From Pedobacter ginsenosidimutans (GTDB lineage Bacteria > Bacteroidota > Bacteroidia > Sphingobacteriales > Sphingobacteriaceae): a DNA stretch of 64,000 nt. The DNA is taken from contig NZ_LMZQ01000002.1 in assembly GCF_001442625.1 (NCBI RefSeq), positions 62,001-126,000 of the forward strand. Reading direction: 5' to 3'. The translations under genes and the position numbers were made by a program. Numbering within the stretch: the first letter of the stretch is position 1; each line of letters starts with the position of its first letter. Positions 35,101 to 44,601 of the stretch are shown here, one piece after another. Below the pieces are notes generated by a model. It saw only the letters and a list, made by a program, of their open reading frames with translations, was not told the DNA's origin and searched no databases.

Positions 35101-35195
35101 TTACCTGTAACTGTACCTGTAATTGTTCGATTTTGGGCCATTGCACTTACGGCAATAAACATAAATACAAACAAACTTTGTAGAAGTTTTTTCAT
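32154..35195 (-). CDS. SusC/RagA TonB-linked outer-membrane transporter 2
   Basis: This 1013-residue protein has signal MKKLLQSLFVFMF, a CarboxypepD_reg-like domain (RTITGTVTGKGDGQPIPGVS), the SusC plug (EVVVTGFGLRQAKKDVTGST, IRGIGSINAGNSPLYVVDG, SLTVLKDASAAAIYGASG) and a barrel ending YTVGINVGF. The GASGANGV sequence in the plug replaces the GSRA of its paralogues, so it belongs to another SusC branch. It heads an operon with a classic SusD and a lipoprotein. A promoter (TTTG, 22 bp, TATATTTA) is visible 40 bp upstream. Confidence 0.95.
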   Translation of the reverse strand: MKKLLQSLFVFMFIAVSAMAQNRTITGTVTGKGDGQPIPGVSVKLVGAQGAAVTGADGQYTIKVTPDVKTLLFSSIGYAAKTVSIGGSNVLNITLDDDSKLLEEVVVTGFGLRQAKKDVTGSTSTISGKDIENMPVQSVDRAMQGKLAGVQVTSTSGIPGAAINVRIRGIGSINAGNSPLYVVDGVQVNSGDFTSSTTSANALSALNPDDIESLTVLKDASAAAIYGASGANGVVIITTKRGKNGKTQINVSSYIGYNDFISKPKLLNSPQWIQLSLEAYANRYGATSTQYTSFYNTYVTPFGSIDNVPTYDWLDAVSQKGRTQNYDVNARGGNEKTQFYLGGNYSTQKGQVIGTDFSRGSIKVNLDHKATDRLDFSTSMNLSTITQNTTSGAGAFANISRTAQLQSPNNAIYNPDGSYNTNLPGAYDSYNVLQIASINLQKATTNQFTGSGFAKYKIFNDLNFRSSYGVDYLEIVENTFNDPRFGDGRSVNGSASAGNTRNTNFQTDQTLNYTKTFAGVHNLNVIVGFNYRSEVRTYSLAASQGFPSYQFTQVSSGSTPTTTTGSYTTFRTAGYFAKADYNYNSKYYLSGTVRYDGSSRFGNEHTFGWFPAGAVSYRISQEDFMKDVSFISDLKLRASYGTTGNQAIGNFDSRALYAKSGDYVTSGTGSTLGSGLAPSNLANPLLAWERATTLDVALEFNLFKDRISGTIGYYNKVNSNLLLDQPLPLTSGFSTIRQNVGKMRNRGFEFELSTLNIKTDNFSWRTDANIALNRNKILALLDGQTLLGGNFGIAVDRPINSVYTYTSAGVNPADGRAMWYDGNGNITYTQNPSTDRSYIGDLNPKYTGGLTNTINYKGISLSAFFQFSYGNLVLNQDKFFFERAGSTVDRNQYVSNLDRWTTPGQFTGIPKPYFGGTVLNIGGINHSSSYATSDRFYEDGSYIRLKTISLGYDLPKQWLSSLKLRSVRVYAQGLNLWTITKYQGVDPEFVNASGDFGQYPQFKNYTVGINVGF

Positions 35196-35234
35196 GAAAT
35201 TTAAGTTAGTTAATGATATAGTTATTTGAATTCC

Positions 35235-35268
35235 TAAATATAATGCAGTTTGCTAATAGTTTAACAAA
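35235..35268 (-). promoter_or_regulatory. Bacteroidetes-type promoter of the SusCD 2 operon
   Basis: On the minus strand TTTG (35268-35265) is followed after 22 bp by TATATTTA (35242-35235). It resembles the -33/-7 consensus and lies 40 bp upstream of the start codon. Confidence 0.5.
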
Positions 35269-35516
35269 TTTTAACAAAAACAACGCTCATAATGACTTTA
35301 TTTTGACAATAATTCTGTCTGATTAAAAAGGCGTTTAGGGGAGTTTTTCTACAAAATGTAGAATATTATGGGCACTTATAATCATATTTTAGCCCCAAAT
35401 AGGCGAAAATTGCCATTTAAAAGCCATATACAACATGGCCACAATTTAAAAAAACTGTGCCAAAAAAATTAAATTTTATGTATAAGCAATTACACACTAA
35501 ATTAGGTTTTAAACAC

Positions 35517-35547
35517 AAATAGATTTTCTTAACAGGAAAATCTATTT
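35517..35547. terminator. Perfect AT-rich hairpin in a gene-free gap
   Basis: AAATAGATTTTC and its exact inverse complement surround a 7-base loop (35517-35528 and 35536-35547). The gap 35196-35759 holds no ORF. The hairpin may be a second stop for transcription from operon 3 or a repeat relic. Confidence 0.4.
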
Positions 35548-35663
35548 ATTATAGTGCTAAAATGGTTAATGAGGTTAGCCCCACATGGCTAAGCAGATAG
35601 AAAACGATTATCAAATTCGCTTATGAATACTTATAGCAATTTATAAAAGATCAATATAAAAAA

Positions 35664-35712
35664 GCGCCGGTCTAAAATGATTCCTTTGAAAGGACTCATT
35701 TTAGACCGGCGC
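35664..35712 (-). terminator. Strong intrinsic terminator of SusCD operon 3
   Basis: GCGCCGGTCTAAAATGA and its exact inverse complement form a 17-bp stem around a 15-base loop. On the minus strand seven T residues follow. It is 48 bp past the last gene of the operon. Confidence 0.92.
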
Positions 35713-35759
35713 AATAATAAGCTTATGTAAGCTGTTAAAGGATTAGCTACTTCTTGTTA

Positions 35760-36635
35760 TTATTTCTTTTTAAGTTTTATTGTAAAATCGCCATAACTTC
35801 CCAAAGGAGAGGTATGTGACAATCTTACGCCAACCGTTAAATCACATGGCGCTACAGCATTTGCTGCACTACCAGCCAAACTAACAGCAGTGAATATTGG
35901 CGGGCCACCATAGCCACCATATGCTACACTTGCCGCTGATGTAGTATTATCTGTAGGATTAATCGTAATTACAATAGGCTTAACACTCACGTCAGTTCCA
36001 TAAAAGAAAGATAGGTGTGTGGCATCAATAATGGTTACAGGAACCGTTTGTCCAGCAGAGTAATCAGCCCATTCATCAGTTACCACTGTATAAGGCACAA
36101 TTGTACCAACAGCGCCATAATCGCTCATTTTAAACTGGCAAACTGCAGCAAAAGTAATTTGAGGCGTAGAGCCTGCAACTGAAGATAAGCCACCATTATT
36201 GGTCTCTCCTAAAGTAGAGAAGGCTGGATAAAATTTCCCACCTTCTGTAGTGATATTAGCACCAATGGTATAAGAATCACCAAGAACTGAAGATACACCG
36301 AAAAGCGACTTAATCTGGGTACCAGTAAGTGTAATGTTTGTTGGATAAGAAGTAACACCAGCCTGTATAGTTTTAACAACTGCAGCATTACCGTTTTTAA
36401 TTACAACAATATCCAATTTAGAAGGCTTTACATCTTCCGGGTAAAACAATGAAACCGAAAATTTTCCAACAAAAGCATCTGGAGCTAAAGCAGAAATTGT
36501 AGCATCACCCGTTTTATCAACCGTTAACTGTGGAAGAGGTACCCTTTCAAGCGCCGGCAATTTAGGGTTATCTTCTTTACGGCATGCCGCGATAAAGAAT
36601 GATGACATTAATAGATATATGACTAATTTTTTCAT
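35760..36635 (-). CDS. Lipoprotein of SusCD operon 3
   Basis: The 291-residue protein has a lipobox (FFIAACRKED, Cys18). The mature part is rich in beta strands (TISALAPDAFVGKFSVSLFY, PSKLDIVVIKNGNAAVVKTI, GSYGDFTIKLKKK at the end) and is likely made of two beta-sandwich domains. It is 22 bp downstream of the SusD gene and last in the operon. It probably binds ligand beside the SusCD pair. No catalytic site is visible. Confidence 0.75.
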   Translation of the reverse strand: MKKLVIYLLMSSFFIAACRKEDNPKLPALERVPLPQLTVDKTGDATISALAPDAFVGKFSVSLFYPEDVKPSKLDIVVIKNGNAAVVKTIQAGVTSYPTNITLTGTQIKSLFGVSSVLGDSYTIGANITTEGGKFYPAFSTLGETNNGGLSSVAGSTPQITFAAVCQFKMSDYGAVGTIVPYTVVTDEWADYSAGQTVPVTIIDATHLSFFYGTDVSVKPIVITINPTDNTTSAASVAYGGYGGPPIFTAVSLAGSAANAVAPCDLTVGVRLSHTSPLGSYGDFTIKLKKK

Positions 36636-36657
36636 ATTAAGTTAATTTAATAATGTT

Positions 36658-38328
36658 TTATGGTAACCAGAATGGCTTAAAAGTAGATGGATCTGATTTC
36701 TGTGCAGGAGCACTACCATTTGCAGATAATTCTGTATTAGACCAAGGTAAAGTTAATGGGTATTTTTTAGATACCTGAACATCTACTGCTGGTTGAACAG
36801 CCTGAGATGGATCTCCATTTATTGGAGGTTGAACTTTTCCTCCTGGCGCTTGCGCAGGGTTAGAAGGATCAAACAGCACAGGGAATTTAGTTCTTCTATA
36901 ATCTGTATACGCATCTACTGCACTGCCATAACTTGAGATCCATTTTTGTGTCATAATAGATTCTAATTGTTGCGCAGGCTTTGCATCATACTGAGCCATA
37001 ACCGATGCAATGTAAGCCGTTGCGGCTGGCGTACCTGCAACAGCAGGAACTGTTTGAGCAGGTTTTACATAAGTGGTAACCACATAATCAACCTGAGCGA
37101 ATGCCTCGGTAATGGCGGCCTGCAAAGTTGCCTTTGCATCACCAGTAATCACACCTGCTTTCATTAACTCTGCTTTCATAAACAATACATCAGCATAAGT
37201 AATAAAACGGTAAGGAGCTGCACCAGTACCACTTGCCGCACTCGCTGTACCACCCGCACCATCATCATAACGACCACCAACTGGATATATACCAAACAGT
37301 GTCATAAAATTTTGTTGCGATTGTGCAGCGTTTGGTCCTGTTGAACCAAAATATATAGATAGAAAACCACCATCTCTATATTCCGTTGGATTTGTTGCTG
37401 AAGCTGTTGCTTTTATCTGGTTGTAAAAATAATAAGGAAGACGTGGATCTTTAATTCCTGTATAAATGTTGGGATTATATCCTTTTAAAATTTCATAAAA
37501 CCAAGGACTTTGATATTGTGATCTTTGCGCTGCAAAATAATCTCCAAAACCAGGGTTTCTATCGTCAGTAGCGCCGTTAGGGCCAAATGGCAATAAGAAA
37601 CTCTCTGCCGTTGTACTAATTAAATTGTTAGCTGTAATTAATGCATTTACATCAGCTGTCACATTTTTGGTTAAACGTTGTTGCAGCAACAGCTTCAATT
37701 TAATGGTATTTGCAGCCTTAATCCATCTAGAGATGTTGCCTTTATAGATTACATCATCATTACCAGGTACAATAAGATTTGATGCTGTTGCATTAAGATC
37801 AGCAATACCTTTATCTAATAAAGCAATTAATTGAGGGTAGATCTCAGACCCTTTATCGAATTTTGCACCAAATTTATTTTCAGAGACCAACTTGTTCACA
37901 TCACTAAATGGAACATCACCGTAAATATCAACCATTTGGCTGTAGCCATAGGCTTTCAATATTTCCGCAATCCCAACATACTTCAGGTTACCTTTTGCAG
38001 TACCTTCCGAAATGATGAAATCCAAATTGGTAAAAACAGCAGTGTACATGCCCGTCCAACTATTCACAATATTGAAATTTGCTCCTGTAGCATTGTACTG
38101 ATTCGGGTCTTCCCTAACCACTAAGCGGTGCATATACACCTCAAGTACTTGGGATATACCGCTTGAAGTAGCCAAATTTACACCTAGGTTTAATTGAGCT
38201 GCAGGCAGTAATTTATTAACACTTACAGAGGTAGGGCTATAAGGGTCTATATTAATATCCAGTGATTTTTTGCAAGAGGTTGCTAACAAAATCACCGCGG
38301 GTATAAAGTATTTTAATTTACGTATCAT
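36658..38328 (-). CDS. SusD-like outer-membrane lipoprotein (SusD_2 type)
   Basis: This 556-residue protein has a lipobox (LATSCKKSLD, Cys19). It shows the SusD_2 signature LDINIDPYSPTSVSVNKLLP, helices such as YVGIAEILKAYGYSQMVDIY, VLFMKAELMKAGVI, and near the end WISSYGSAVDAYTDYRRTKF. A proline/glutamine-rich tail follows (GDPSQAVQPAVD). It should form the lid of the SusC transporter encoded 16 bp upstream. Confidence 0.92.
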   Translation of the reverse strand: MIRKLKYFIPAVILLATSCKKSLDINIDPYSPTSVSVNKLLPAAQLNLGVNLATSSGISQVLEVYMHRLVVREDPNQYNATGANFNIVNSWTGMYTAVFTNLDFIISEGTAKGNLKYVGIAEILKAYGYSQMVDIYGDVPFSDVNKLVSENKFGAKFDKGSEIYPQLIALLDKGIADLNATASNLIVPGNDDVIYKGNISRWIKAANTIKLKLLLQQRLTKNVTADVNALITANNLISTTAESFLLPFGPNGATDDRNPGFGDYFAAQRSQYQSPWFYEILKGYNPNIYTGIKDPRLPYYFYNQIKATASATNPTEYRDGGFLSIYFGSTGPNAAQSQQNFMTLFGIYPVGGRYDDGAGGTASAASGTGAAPYRFITYADVLFMKAELMKAGVITGDAKATLQAAITEAFAQVDYVVTTYVKPAQTVPAVAGTPAATAYIASVMAQYDAKPAQQLESIMTQKWISSYGSAVDAYTDYRRTKFPVLFDPSNPAQAPGGKVQPPINGDPSQAVQPAVDVQVSKKYPLTLPWSNTELSANGSAPAQKSDPSTFKPFWLP

Positions 38329-38344
38329 TATCGTATGTTTTTTG

Positions 38345-41300
38345 TTAGAAAGTTATGTTAACATTAAAACCATAGCGCTTAACTGTAGGTGCGGTAGAGA
38401 GTTCAATTCCCTGGATATTTGTTGCTCCAAAACTGTTGGTTTCTGGATCAAAATTGGTTCCTTTTGGAATATTAGGAGCATAAAACCATAAGTTTCTACC
38501 TGTTGCGCTTACGCGGATTGAGCCAATTGGCGTTTTCTTAAACCATGCTTTTGGAAGGTTATAACCTAAGCTTATTTCCCTTAACCGATACACTGTTCCA
38601 TCATACACACTCCACTCATTCGCTCCGTTTGTAGCGAAAGTAGGTGCTCCACCTCCGTTAAAATAAAGATCGTTAGTAGTTAATCTGGTAATGTTTTGGA
38701 TCTTGTTCCCGTTAGCATCTAAAATTGGCTGAAATGTATTGGCATCTCCATAAACACCTGGAATTACCCATGTTGTTTCTCTATCATCAGTTAGCTTTCC
38801 TGTACCACGACCCAACTCATTTTGGATAGTTGTAGAGTAAATACTTCCACCTTTAGTATAGTCTAACAAAGCGGTTAGCACAATCCCCTTATAAGTAAAG
38901 GTATTGGTAAAGCCCAATTTAAACTTAGGGTTAGGATCTCCGATAAAACTCGGCTCAATATTATCAATCAATGTACCCGTATTAGGATCGATCAATAAGT
39001 TACCTTCATTATCGCGTGCACTTGTAGTACCTCTTAGGTAACCATATGGCATCCCAGCTTCTGCATAAGCAGAATAACCTGTTGAAGCCGCGAAACCAGC
39101 TAAATCGATTCTAGTTACGCCATCCTTCAACTTATCAACCATATTTTTATTACGTGTGAAGGCTAAAGTAAGATTCCAGTTAAAATCTTTGGTTCTAACA
39201 GGCACTCCTGTTAACTGTACCTCAAAACCTTTATTACTGATCTGGCCAATATTGGTATTGTAAAATTGATATCCAGAACTTGCAGGGGCATCAATTGCCT
39301 GAATTAAATTGGTTGAGATTTTGTTGTAATAAGTAAAATCAAAGTTAATTCGCTGAGAAAAGAAACTTAATTCTGTACCCACCTCAAACTCTTTGGTAAA
39401 CTCTGGTTTTAAATTAGGATCGTTTGCTGTAATATTTGAACTGGCATTAGGCACACCTAAGAAATTGGAGTTAAAACTAAAACCATTGGTTATTCCATAT
39501 GGGTTCGCATCTCGGCCTACTTTTGCATAACTTGCTCTTAACTTTCCATAATCAAGCACTTTACTTTTCAACTGAAAAGCATCGGTAAAGATGAATGTTC
39601 CTGAAATTGCCGGGTAGAAATAACTTCTGTTATCAGTCGGTAGGGTTGAAGACCAGTCATTACGTCCGGTGGCAGTAATGAAGGCGTAGTTTTTATAACC
39701 AAAGGTTGCTTCACCAAAGATACCAAAAATCCTTCTTCTGCCGTACGAATCTACTAAGAACGATTGCTGAACAGTATTGTTTAGATTATGTATCCCTCTC
39801 TCAATAAATTGATTTCCTCTATTAGCCTGTCTAGTGGTCGTTCTCTGATTAAAGTTGAAACCAATTAAACCGTTGAAAGTAAAATCTTCGTTGATTTTTG
39901 GTTTTAAGTTTAATAAAGCGGTTGATTCGATTTCTTGTTTCCGAAAATTGTCTAGTGTTAATCTACCCAATCCTTCAGCGGCTCTAGAGCTTACTTCGAT
40001 CACCTCACGTCTACCAAGTGTATTTACGTTTGTTCCTACAGCAACAGAAAAATTGGCCCATTTAGTAATGTCGTAATCTGCTTTTAAGTTTGCGATAAAA
40101 CGCTCTTCCGCAGTGTTAGTTGTATTATATTTAGCAGACCATAATGGGTTATCAAACTGTCCGGCCCCAGCATAAATAATACTGTTTCCGTTTTTATCCT
40201 CAAAAGGAAGACTTAAATCCCAGTTACGTCCTAAAAATAATGTTCTTGAAAACAGTGAAGGCGCACCATTTTGGGTTTCACCGAAATAACCCCCATTTTG
40301 TACAGAACGGCTATAACTTAAGTTTCCACGGATATTTAAACCGTTATCCAATTTAGAACTACCACCAACCGCAATATTTGTACGGTTATAGTCTGAGTTG
40401 GTAACATATCCCTTTTGATCTAATTGCGACGCTGTAATTACGAAAGCGCTTTTTTCGTTACCACCATTTAGGTTGATGGAATTCTCTAAAACATAACCAT
40501 CTTTAAACAAGCTGCTCACGTTATCCGGATAAGCCTGATAAGGAACCTTACCTGTAGGGAATAACTCTGGATAGGCGGCTAAATACGCAGGCCAAGCTGG
40601 AATTTCTTTTAGCGCTCCGCCAAATTTAGGACCCCATGAACCGTTTGAAGCAGAATAGTTGCCATAAGAACCAGTACCATAATTGTTTTGAAGCTCAGGC
40701 AATTTAGCAATTTGCTCCAATGAAGCTGAACTCTTTAAATTGATTTCCAGTCCTTTTTTGCCTGCTGTTGCACTGCCTGATTTTGTGGTAATCAACAATA
40801 CACCATTTGACGCTCTGGAACCGTATAAAGCTGCAGCACCAGATCCTTTAAGTACCTGAATGGAGGCAATATCGTTTGGATCGATGTTTGCAAAACCACT
40901 TCCATAAGCACCCCCACCGCCTAATTGGCTTGATGTAGTTACCTGATCATTGCTATATGGCACCCCATCAACAACAATTAATGGCTGTGCATCACCGGTA
41001 AAAGAAGTATTACCACGAATCTGTATACGTGTAGCTGATCCTGGTGTACCCTGAGAAGCACGGATATCAACACCCGCTACTTTACCTTGAAGTGTTTTTA
41101 ATACATCGGGCTCAGAAACCTGGGTAATTTGTTCGTTGTTTACCTTTCCAACACTTGCACCAAGAGATCTTGATTGACGCACAACACCGAAAGAAGTAAC
41201 TACTACCTCATTTAATTGTTTTGCATCTGGCGCTAATGAAATATTAATCGAATTTGATGCGCCTACAGTTGATTCTGATGCGGCATATCCGATGTAAGAA

Positions 41301-41515
41301 AAGACCAAAACTGATCCGTTTTTTGCAGTAATTGAAAATTTACCGCTGGCATCTGTCGTCGTGCCATTCTGTGTTCCTTTTACCCTTACACTTACCCCAG
41401 GAATCGGAAGTTTATCATCCTGAGAAGTAACAGTACCAGTAACCGTTCGATCTTGTGCAATTGCATTTACAGCAAAAAACATAAGAATGAACAAACTTTG
41501 TAGAAGTTTTTTCAT
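38345..41515 (-). CDS. SusC/RagA TonB-linked outer-membrane transporter 3
   Basis: This 1056-residue protein has signal MKKLLQSLFILMF, a CarboxypepD_reg-like domain (RTVTGTVTSQDDKLPIPGVS), the plug (EVVVTSFGVVRQSRSLGASV, IRGNTSFTGDAQPLIVVDG, SIQVLKGSGAAALYGSRAS) and a barrel ending in KRYGFNVNITF. It heads operon 3. Its signal peptide is almost identical to those of the other two SusC proteins although the barrels differ, which may reflect exchange at the 5' end. Confidence 0.95.
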   Translation of the reverse strand: MKKLLQSLFILMFFAVNAIAQDRTVTGTVTSQDDKLPIPGVSVRVKGTQNGTTTDASGKFSITAKNGSVLVFSYIGYAASESTVGASNSINISLAPDAKQLNEVVVTSFGVVRQSRSLGASVGKVNNEQITQVSEPDVLKTLQGKVAGVDIRASQGTPGSATRIQIRGNTSFTGDAQPLIVVDGVPYSNDQVTTSSQLGGGGAYGSGFANIDPNDIASIQVLKGSGAAALYGSRASNGVLLITTKSGSATAGKKGLEINLKSSASLEQIAKLPELQNNYGTGSYGNYSASNGSWGPKFGGALKEIPAWPAYLAAYPELFPTGKVPYQAYPDNVSSLFKDGYVLENSINLNGGNEKSAFVITASQLDQKGYVTNSDYNRTNIAVGGSSKLDNGLNIRGNLSYSRSVQNGGYFGETQNGAPSLFSRTLFLGRNWDLSLPFEDKNGNSIIYAGAGQFDNPLWSAKYNTTNTAEERFIANLKADYDITKWANFSVAVGTNVNTLGRREVIEVSSRAAEGLGRLTLDNFRKQEIESTALLNLKPKINEDFTFNGLIGFNFNQRTTTRQANRGNQFIERGIHNLNNTVQQSFLVDSYGRRRIFGIFGEATFGYKNYAFITATGRNDWSSTLPTDNRSYFYPAISGTFIFTDAFQLKSKVLDYGKLRASYAKVGRDANPYGITNGFSFNSNFLGVPNASSNITANDPNLKPEFTKEFEVGTELSFFSQRINFDFTYYNKISTNLIQAIDAPASSGYQFYNTNIGQISNKGFEVQLTGVPVRTKDFNWNLTLAFTRNKNMVDKLKDGVTRIDLAGFAASTGYSAYAEAGMPYGYLRGTTSARDNEGNLLIDPNTGTLIDNIEPSFIGDPNPKFKLGFTNTFTYKGIVLTALLDYTKGGSIYSTTIQNELGRGTGKLTDDRETTWVIPGVYGDANTFQPILDANGNKIQNITRLTTNDLYFNGGGAPTFATNGANEWSVYDGTVYRLREISLGYNLPKAWFKKTPIGSIRVSATGRNLWFYAPNIPKGTNFDPETNSFGATNIQGIELSTAPTVKRYGFNVNITF

Positions 41516-41845
41516 AATTAGAAAATAGGTTAGTTAATGATGGGCCTAATTTAAGGGATGAAAAGGATGTTAGAAAATTTTTTTTAACAATTTTTAACAA
41601 AAGTGCCAAAACAAAAACTAACAAACTGTATTACAGATAATTATGAAATGTTAAATATTATTTTTGTGTTAAAAAATGTTAATATAATATTAATTAAAGG
41701 TGATTTTACATACTTTTTAATCTTAAATCCTAGCTTTCAAACTAGAAATTTAGGAGCTAAATGTAATTTAGGCTCAACTATTTCTTATAAAATCTACAAA
41801 AATTGATCCCGGCGGATGTTTTTTACACCTTAATAATAAGAAACC

Positions 41846-41961
41846 TGAGTTCGATTAATATTTGAATCATAGTGAATGTTTTACGGCCGCTTTACCTCAC
41901 GCGATCGCCATGCTAAAACATCTAAATTATAGCCCTAAAAGCCACATTATTAATCGAACTC
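41846..41961. repeat. 116-bp element bounded by perfect 14-bp inverted repeats
   Basis: TGAGTTCGATTAAT at 41846-41859 is matched exactly by its inverse complement at 41948-41961. The inner 88 bp has no ORF and includes a GC-richer core near 41882-41913. It lies in the 506-bp gap between SusC 3 and the M14 peptidase gene, which otherwise has no feature. Confidence 0.6.
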
Positions 41962-42021
41962 AACTTAATAGTATTTTTCGGAGTAAAAAGCGAAGATGAA
42001 ATTGGCTTTGGGTGGTATTTT

Positions 42022-44517
42022 TTAATATCCACAAAAAATTATATTCCCAAATAAGGTTTTTCCACCCTCCCAGAAGTTTCTAAACAAGGGGTCGTTAGCC
42101 AAATAAACTACCTGGCCTCGCCCGAAATCTTGTACCCCTATTAATAGTCCAGTTTTAAGCTCCTCCCTTGCTTTTTTACCAACTACACCGGCCATTAAGC
42201 TTTTTTCGTTAATTAAACCCACATTCCAACCTTTAACAAAAGGCTCATAAATCTTACGGTCTGTTTTTAAACTGTAGTAGGTTTTGCCCAGGCCGTAAGA
42301 AAAGGGGTGACTAGCATCGAGATTGATCCGGTAAATTGCACCGGGTATGGTAGTTTCGAAATCATCTCTGTCCTTATCCTTGAAAAGAAGTTTGTTTGCC
42401 TCTGGCTTTTCATCTTTTTTTACAACCGCTTCCTTCTTTTTAATATCAAATCCTTTTTTCTCGAATACACTTTCGATGGCATCTTCCATCAAAATCAATC
42501 TTCCTCCTTTATTTAGCCATGCGGTTAAACCATCACCAATAAAAGCACTATAACTTCCATCTGGCAAAATCAAGGTGTTTACCTTATTAATATCCAGGTT
42601 ATTCAGATCTTTAGCACTAATAATACTTGGTGAAAGATTTAGATCATGTTCAAGAAAAAACCAAGCTTCGCCAAACGCAAGAGAAGAAACCTCCATGCCA
42701 GATACAATGGCAATCTTTGGCTGTTTTAACAATGGGTAAACGTTAGAGCCAAAATCTTTCCCTTTTTCTACAAAACCACTGCTAATTGCCTGAATAGGCC
42801 TATTCAAGGTTTTGGCGATAGATGCAACCTTATCTTTCATCCCTTTGATCAGTCTTTCGTTTTCTGCCCTCAACACAATTAGGGTTCCGGCAGGATAGTC
42901 TTTACCATTTACAGCAAATGGCTGATCGGCCTGTCTAACTTTCATATTTTCTTTTTGCAGCGCAGTTAAAACCTGAACATCTTCACTTGTTCCCCAACTA
43001 AACAACCATGCTAGGGGCTTCTCAAGCTCATTACTGATTATCTTTGGCTCTTCAATCACTGAGAATTTTCCTTTTATGCTCTCTTTACTGGCATAGCCCT
43101 TTAAACCGTATACATAAGGTAGTGCCCATGCTGTAATATCATAAGTATTAGAGTCCGTTACAAGAGTTTGGGGCTCTAATAAAACGTTAGCCAAAACGGC
43201 CCTTGGCTGCTGAACATTAACAATTAAATCATTACGGGCAATGCTAAAATTTTCTTCCTTTTGGGTATCATAGTCATAACCTCTTCCCGTTTTATCACCA
43301 CCAAAAGCAAATTCGATTTTATTTTTAGTTAGTAGTTCAGCCAGTTTTTTTAAGCGTGACAAATTAGTCGCTTTTATAATATAACTTTTATAAATGCCTG
43401 GACTATTCGCTAATTCTTGTTGGAAATATTTTTTATACTCCTCTAATAATTTATTATGGTTTAAAGAAGTTACTTCAAGGGTCGACATCCCTGTTGTAAA
43501 GTGGTGTGCTATACGGTCTTTTAAGGTTAACGTATCGCCATCATTCGTTACCACAGATAACCCGGCCCTGATGCCGCCCTGCTCATAGGTCATACCAATT
43601 GATCCATTATATAAAGGATAAGTATCTCCATAAGATGGGTATAGCAAATCAAAACGTTCCTTAGTGAAGTATTGCCAACCTTCTGCATCAAAATACCTGG
43701 CATTATTTTTACCTACTACCACCTGGAAACTTTTTTGCCAAGGCGTAATGTCCTGATGAACCGGTTCTGCTGCCGGTGCAAAATAGTAAGGTTCATTATA
43801 GCTTTGCTCATGAAAATCGACATGTACCTGTGGCATCCATTGGTTATACAACGCTAACCTTTGCTGACTTTCAACCTGTGTTTGCCAGGCCCAATCGCGG
43901 TTTAAATCGAAATAATAATGATTAGGTCTACCACCCGGCCACGGCTCTATATGTTCTCTTGATAATGGATCGGAATTAGGTGTTTTCCCTACTACGCTAT
44001 TAAAATAATTCACATAACGGTCTCTTCCATCGGGGTTTAAACAAGGGTCGATCACCACAACTGTATTTTTTAGCCATTCTGTTGCAGGTTTATTATTACC
44101 CGAAACTAAGGTATAAAGCATCTTCATTGAAGTTTCAGTTGAGTTTGCCTCATTACCATGTACATTATAACTTAACCAAAGTATGGCAGGCTGATTTGTT
44201 AAATCCACACTATTATTGGTACCCGTTGCCAAAACTAAATTATTGTTCCTGATCTGTTCGAGTTTGGTTATGTTTTCTGGTGAAGAAACAACTGCCACCA
44301 TTAAGGGCCTGCCTTCATTGGTTTTACCATATTCTATCAATTTCATGTTTTTAACAGAAGCTGTAGCGGTTTGTCTAAAATAATCGGCTACTTTATGGTG
44401 CGGGGTAAAGTGTGAACCCAGCTCGTAACCTAAAAAATCGTCAGGCGATTTTAGCTGTGCCTGTGCAAAAAAAACGGAACTAAGGAAGATTAGGCAGAAC
44501 GTTAAGCGTCTTTTCAT
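42022..44517 (-). CDS. M14-family zinc carboxypeptidase, exported
   Basis: This 831-residue protein has a signal peptide (cleavage near AQAQ, residue 20). The M14 catalytic domain shows the zinc ligands His120 and Glu123 (YNVHGNEAN) and a later His in VHVDFHEQ (232-236), together with NPDGRDRYVNYFN and the segment GIRAGLSV. The C-terminal ~400 residues include a Rossmann-like/glutamine-amidotransferase-like module (LDINKVNTLILPDGSYSAF), found in many Bacteroidetes M14 proteins. It probably trims peptides in the periplasm or at the surface. Its strand is opposite to murF, which starts 84 bp away. Confidence 0.9.
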   Translation of the reverse strand: MKRRLTFCLIFLSSVFFAQAQLKSPDDFLGYELGSHFTPHHKVADYFRQTATASVKNMKLIEYGKTNEGRPLMVAVVSSPENITKLEQIRNNNLVLATGTNNSVDLTNQPAILWLSYNVHGNEANSTETSMKMLYTLVSGNNKPATEWLKNTVVVIDPCLNPDGRDRYVNYFNSVVGKTPNSDPLSREHIEPWPGGRPNHYYFDLNRDWAWQTQVESQQRLALYNQWMPQVHVDFHEQSYNEPYYFAPAAEPVHQDITPWQKSFQVVVGKNNARYFDAEGWQYFTKERFDLLYPSYGDTYPLYNGSIGMTYEQGGIRAGLSVVTNDGDTLTLKDRIAHHFTTGMSTLEVTSLNHNKLLEEYKKYFQQELANSPGIYKSYIIKATNLSRLKKLAELLTKNKIEFAFGGDKTGRGYDYDTQKEENFSIARNDLIVNVQQPRAVLANVLLEPQTLVTDSNTYDITAWALPYVYGLKGYASKESIKGKFSVIEEPKIISNELEKPLAWLFSWGTSEDVQVLTALQKENMKVRQADQPFAVNGKDYPAGTLIVLRAENERLIKGMKDKVASIAKTLNRPIQAISSGFVEKGKDFGSNVYPLLKQPKIAIVSGMEVSSLAFGEAWFFLEHDLNLSPSIISAKDLNNLDINKVNTLILPDGSYSAFIGDGLTAWLNKGGRLILMEDAIESVFEKKGFDIKKKEAVVKKDEKPEANKLLFKDKDRDDFETTIPGAIYRINLDASHPFSYGLGKTYYSLKTDRKIYEPFVKGWNVGLINEKSLMAGVVGKKAREELKTGLLIGVQDFGRGQVVYLANDPLFRNFWEGGKTLFGNIIFCGY

Positions 44518-44601
44518 AGGGAAATAATTTTACCTAATGTACTAATTTTGTTTTTTGTTAATGCGAAAGCTTAATTTTACATCATATTTTTTACCATAGG
44601 C

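Noticed and set aside
27000..41500. Phase variation among SusC genes by inversion
   Set aside because: No invertible repeats or site-specific recombinase gene are visible near the three operons.
41603..41806. 67-codon plus-strand ORF in the gap after SusC 3
   Set aside because: It starts with GTG in very AT-rich DNA, lacks a plausible promoter or domain, and its Asn/Ile/Lys-rich composition is that of non-coding DNA.
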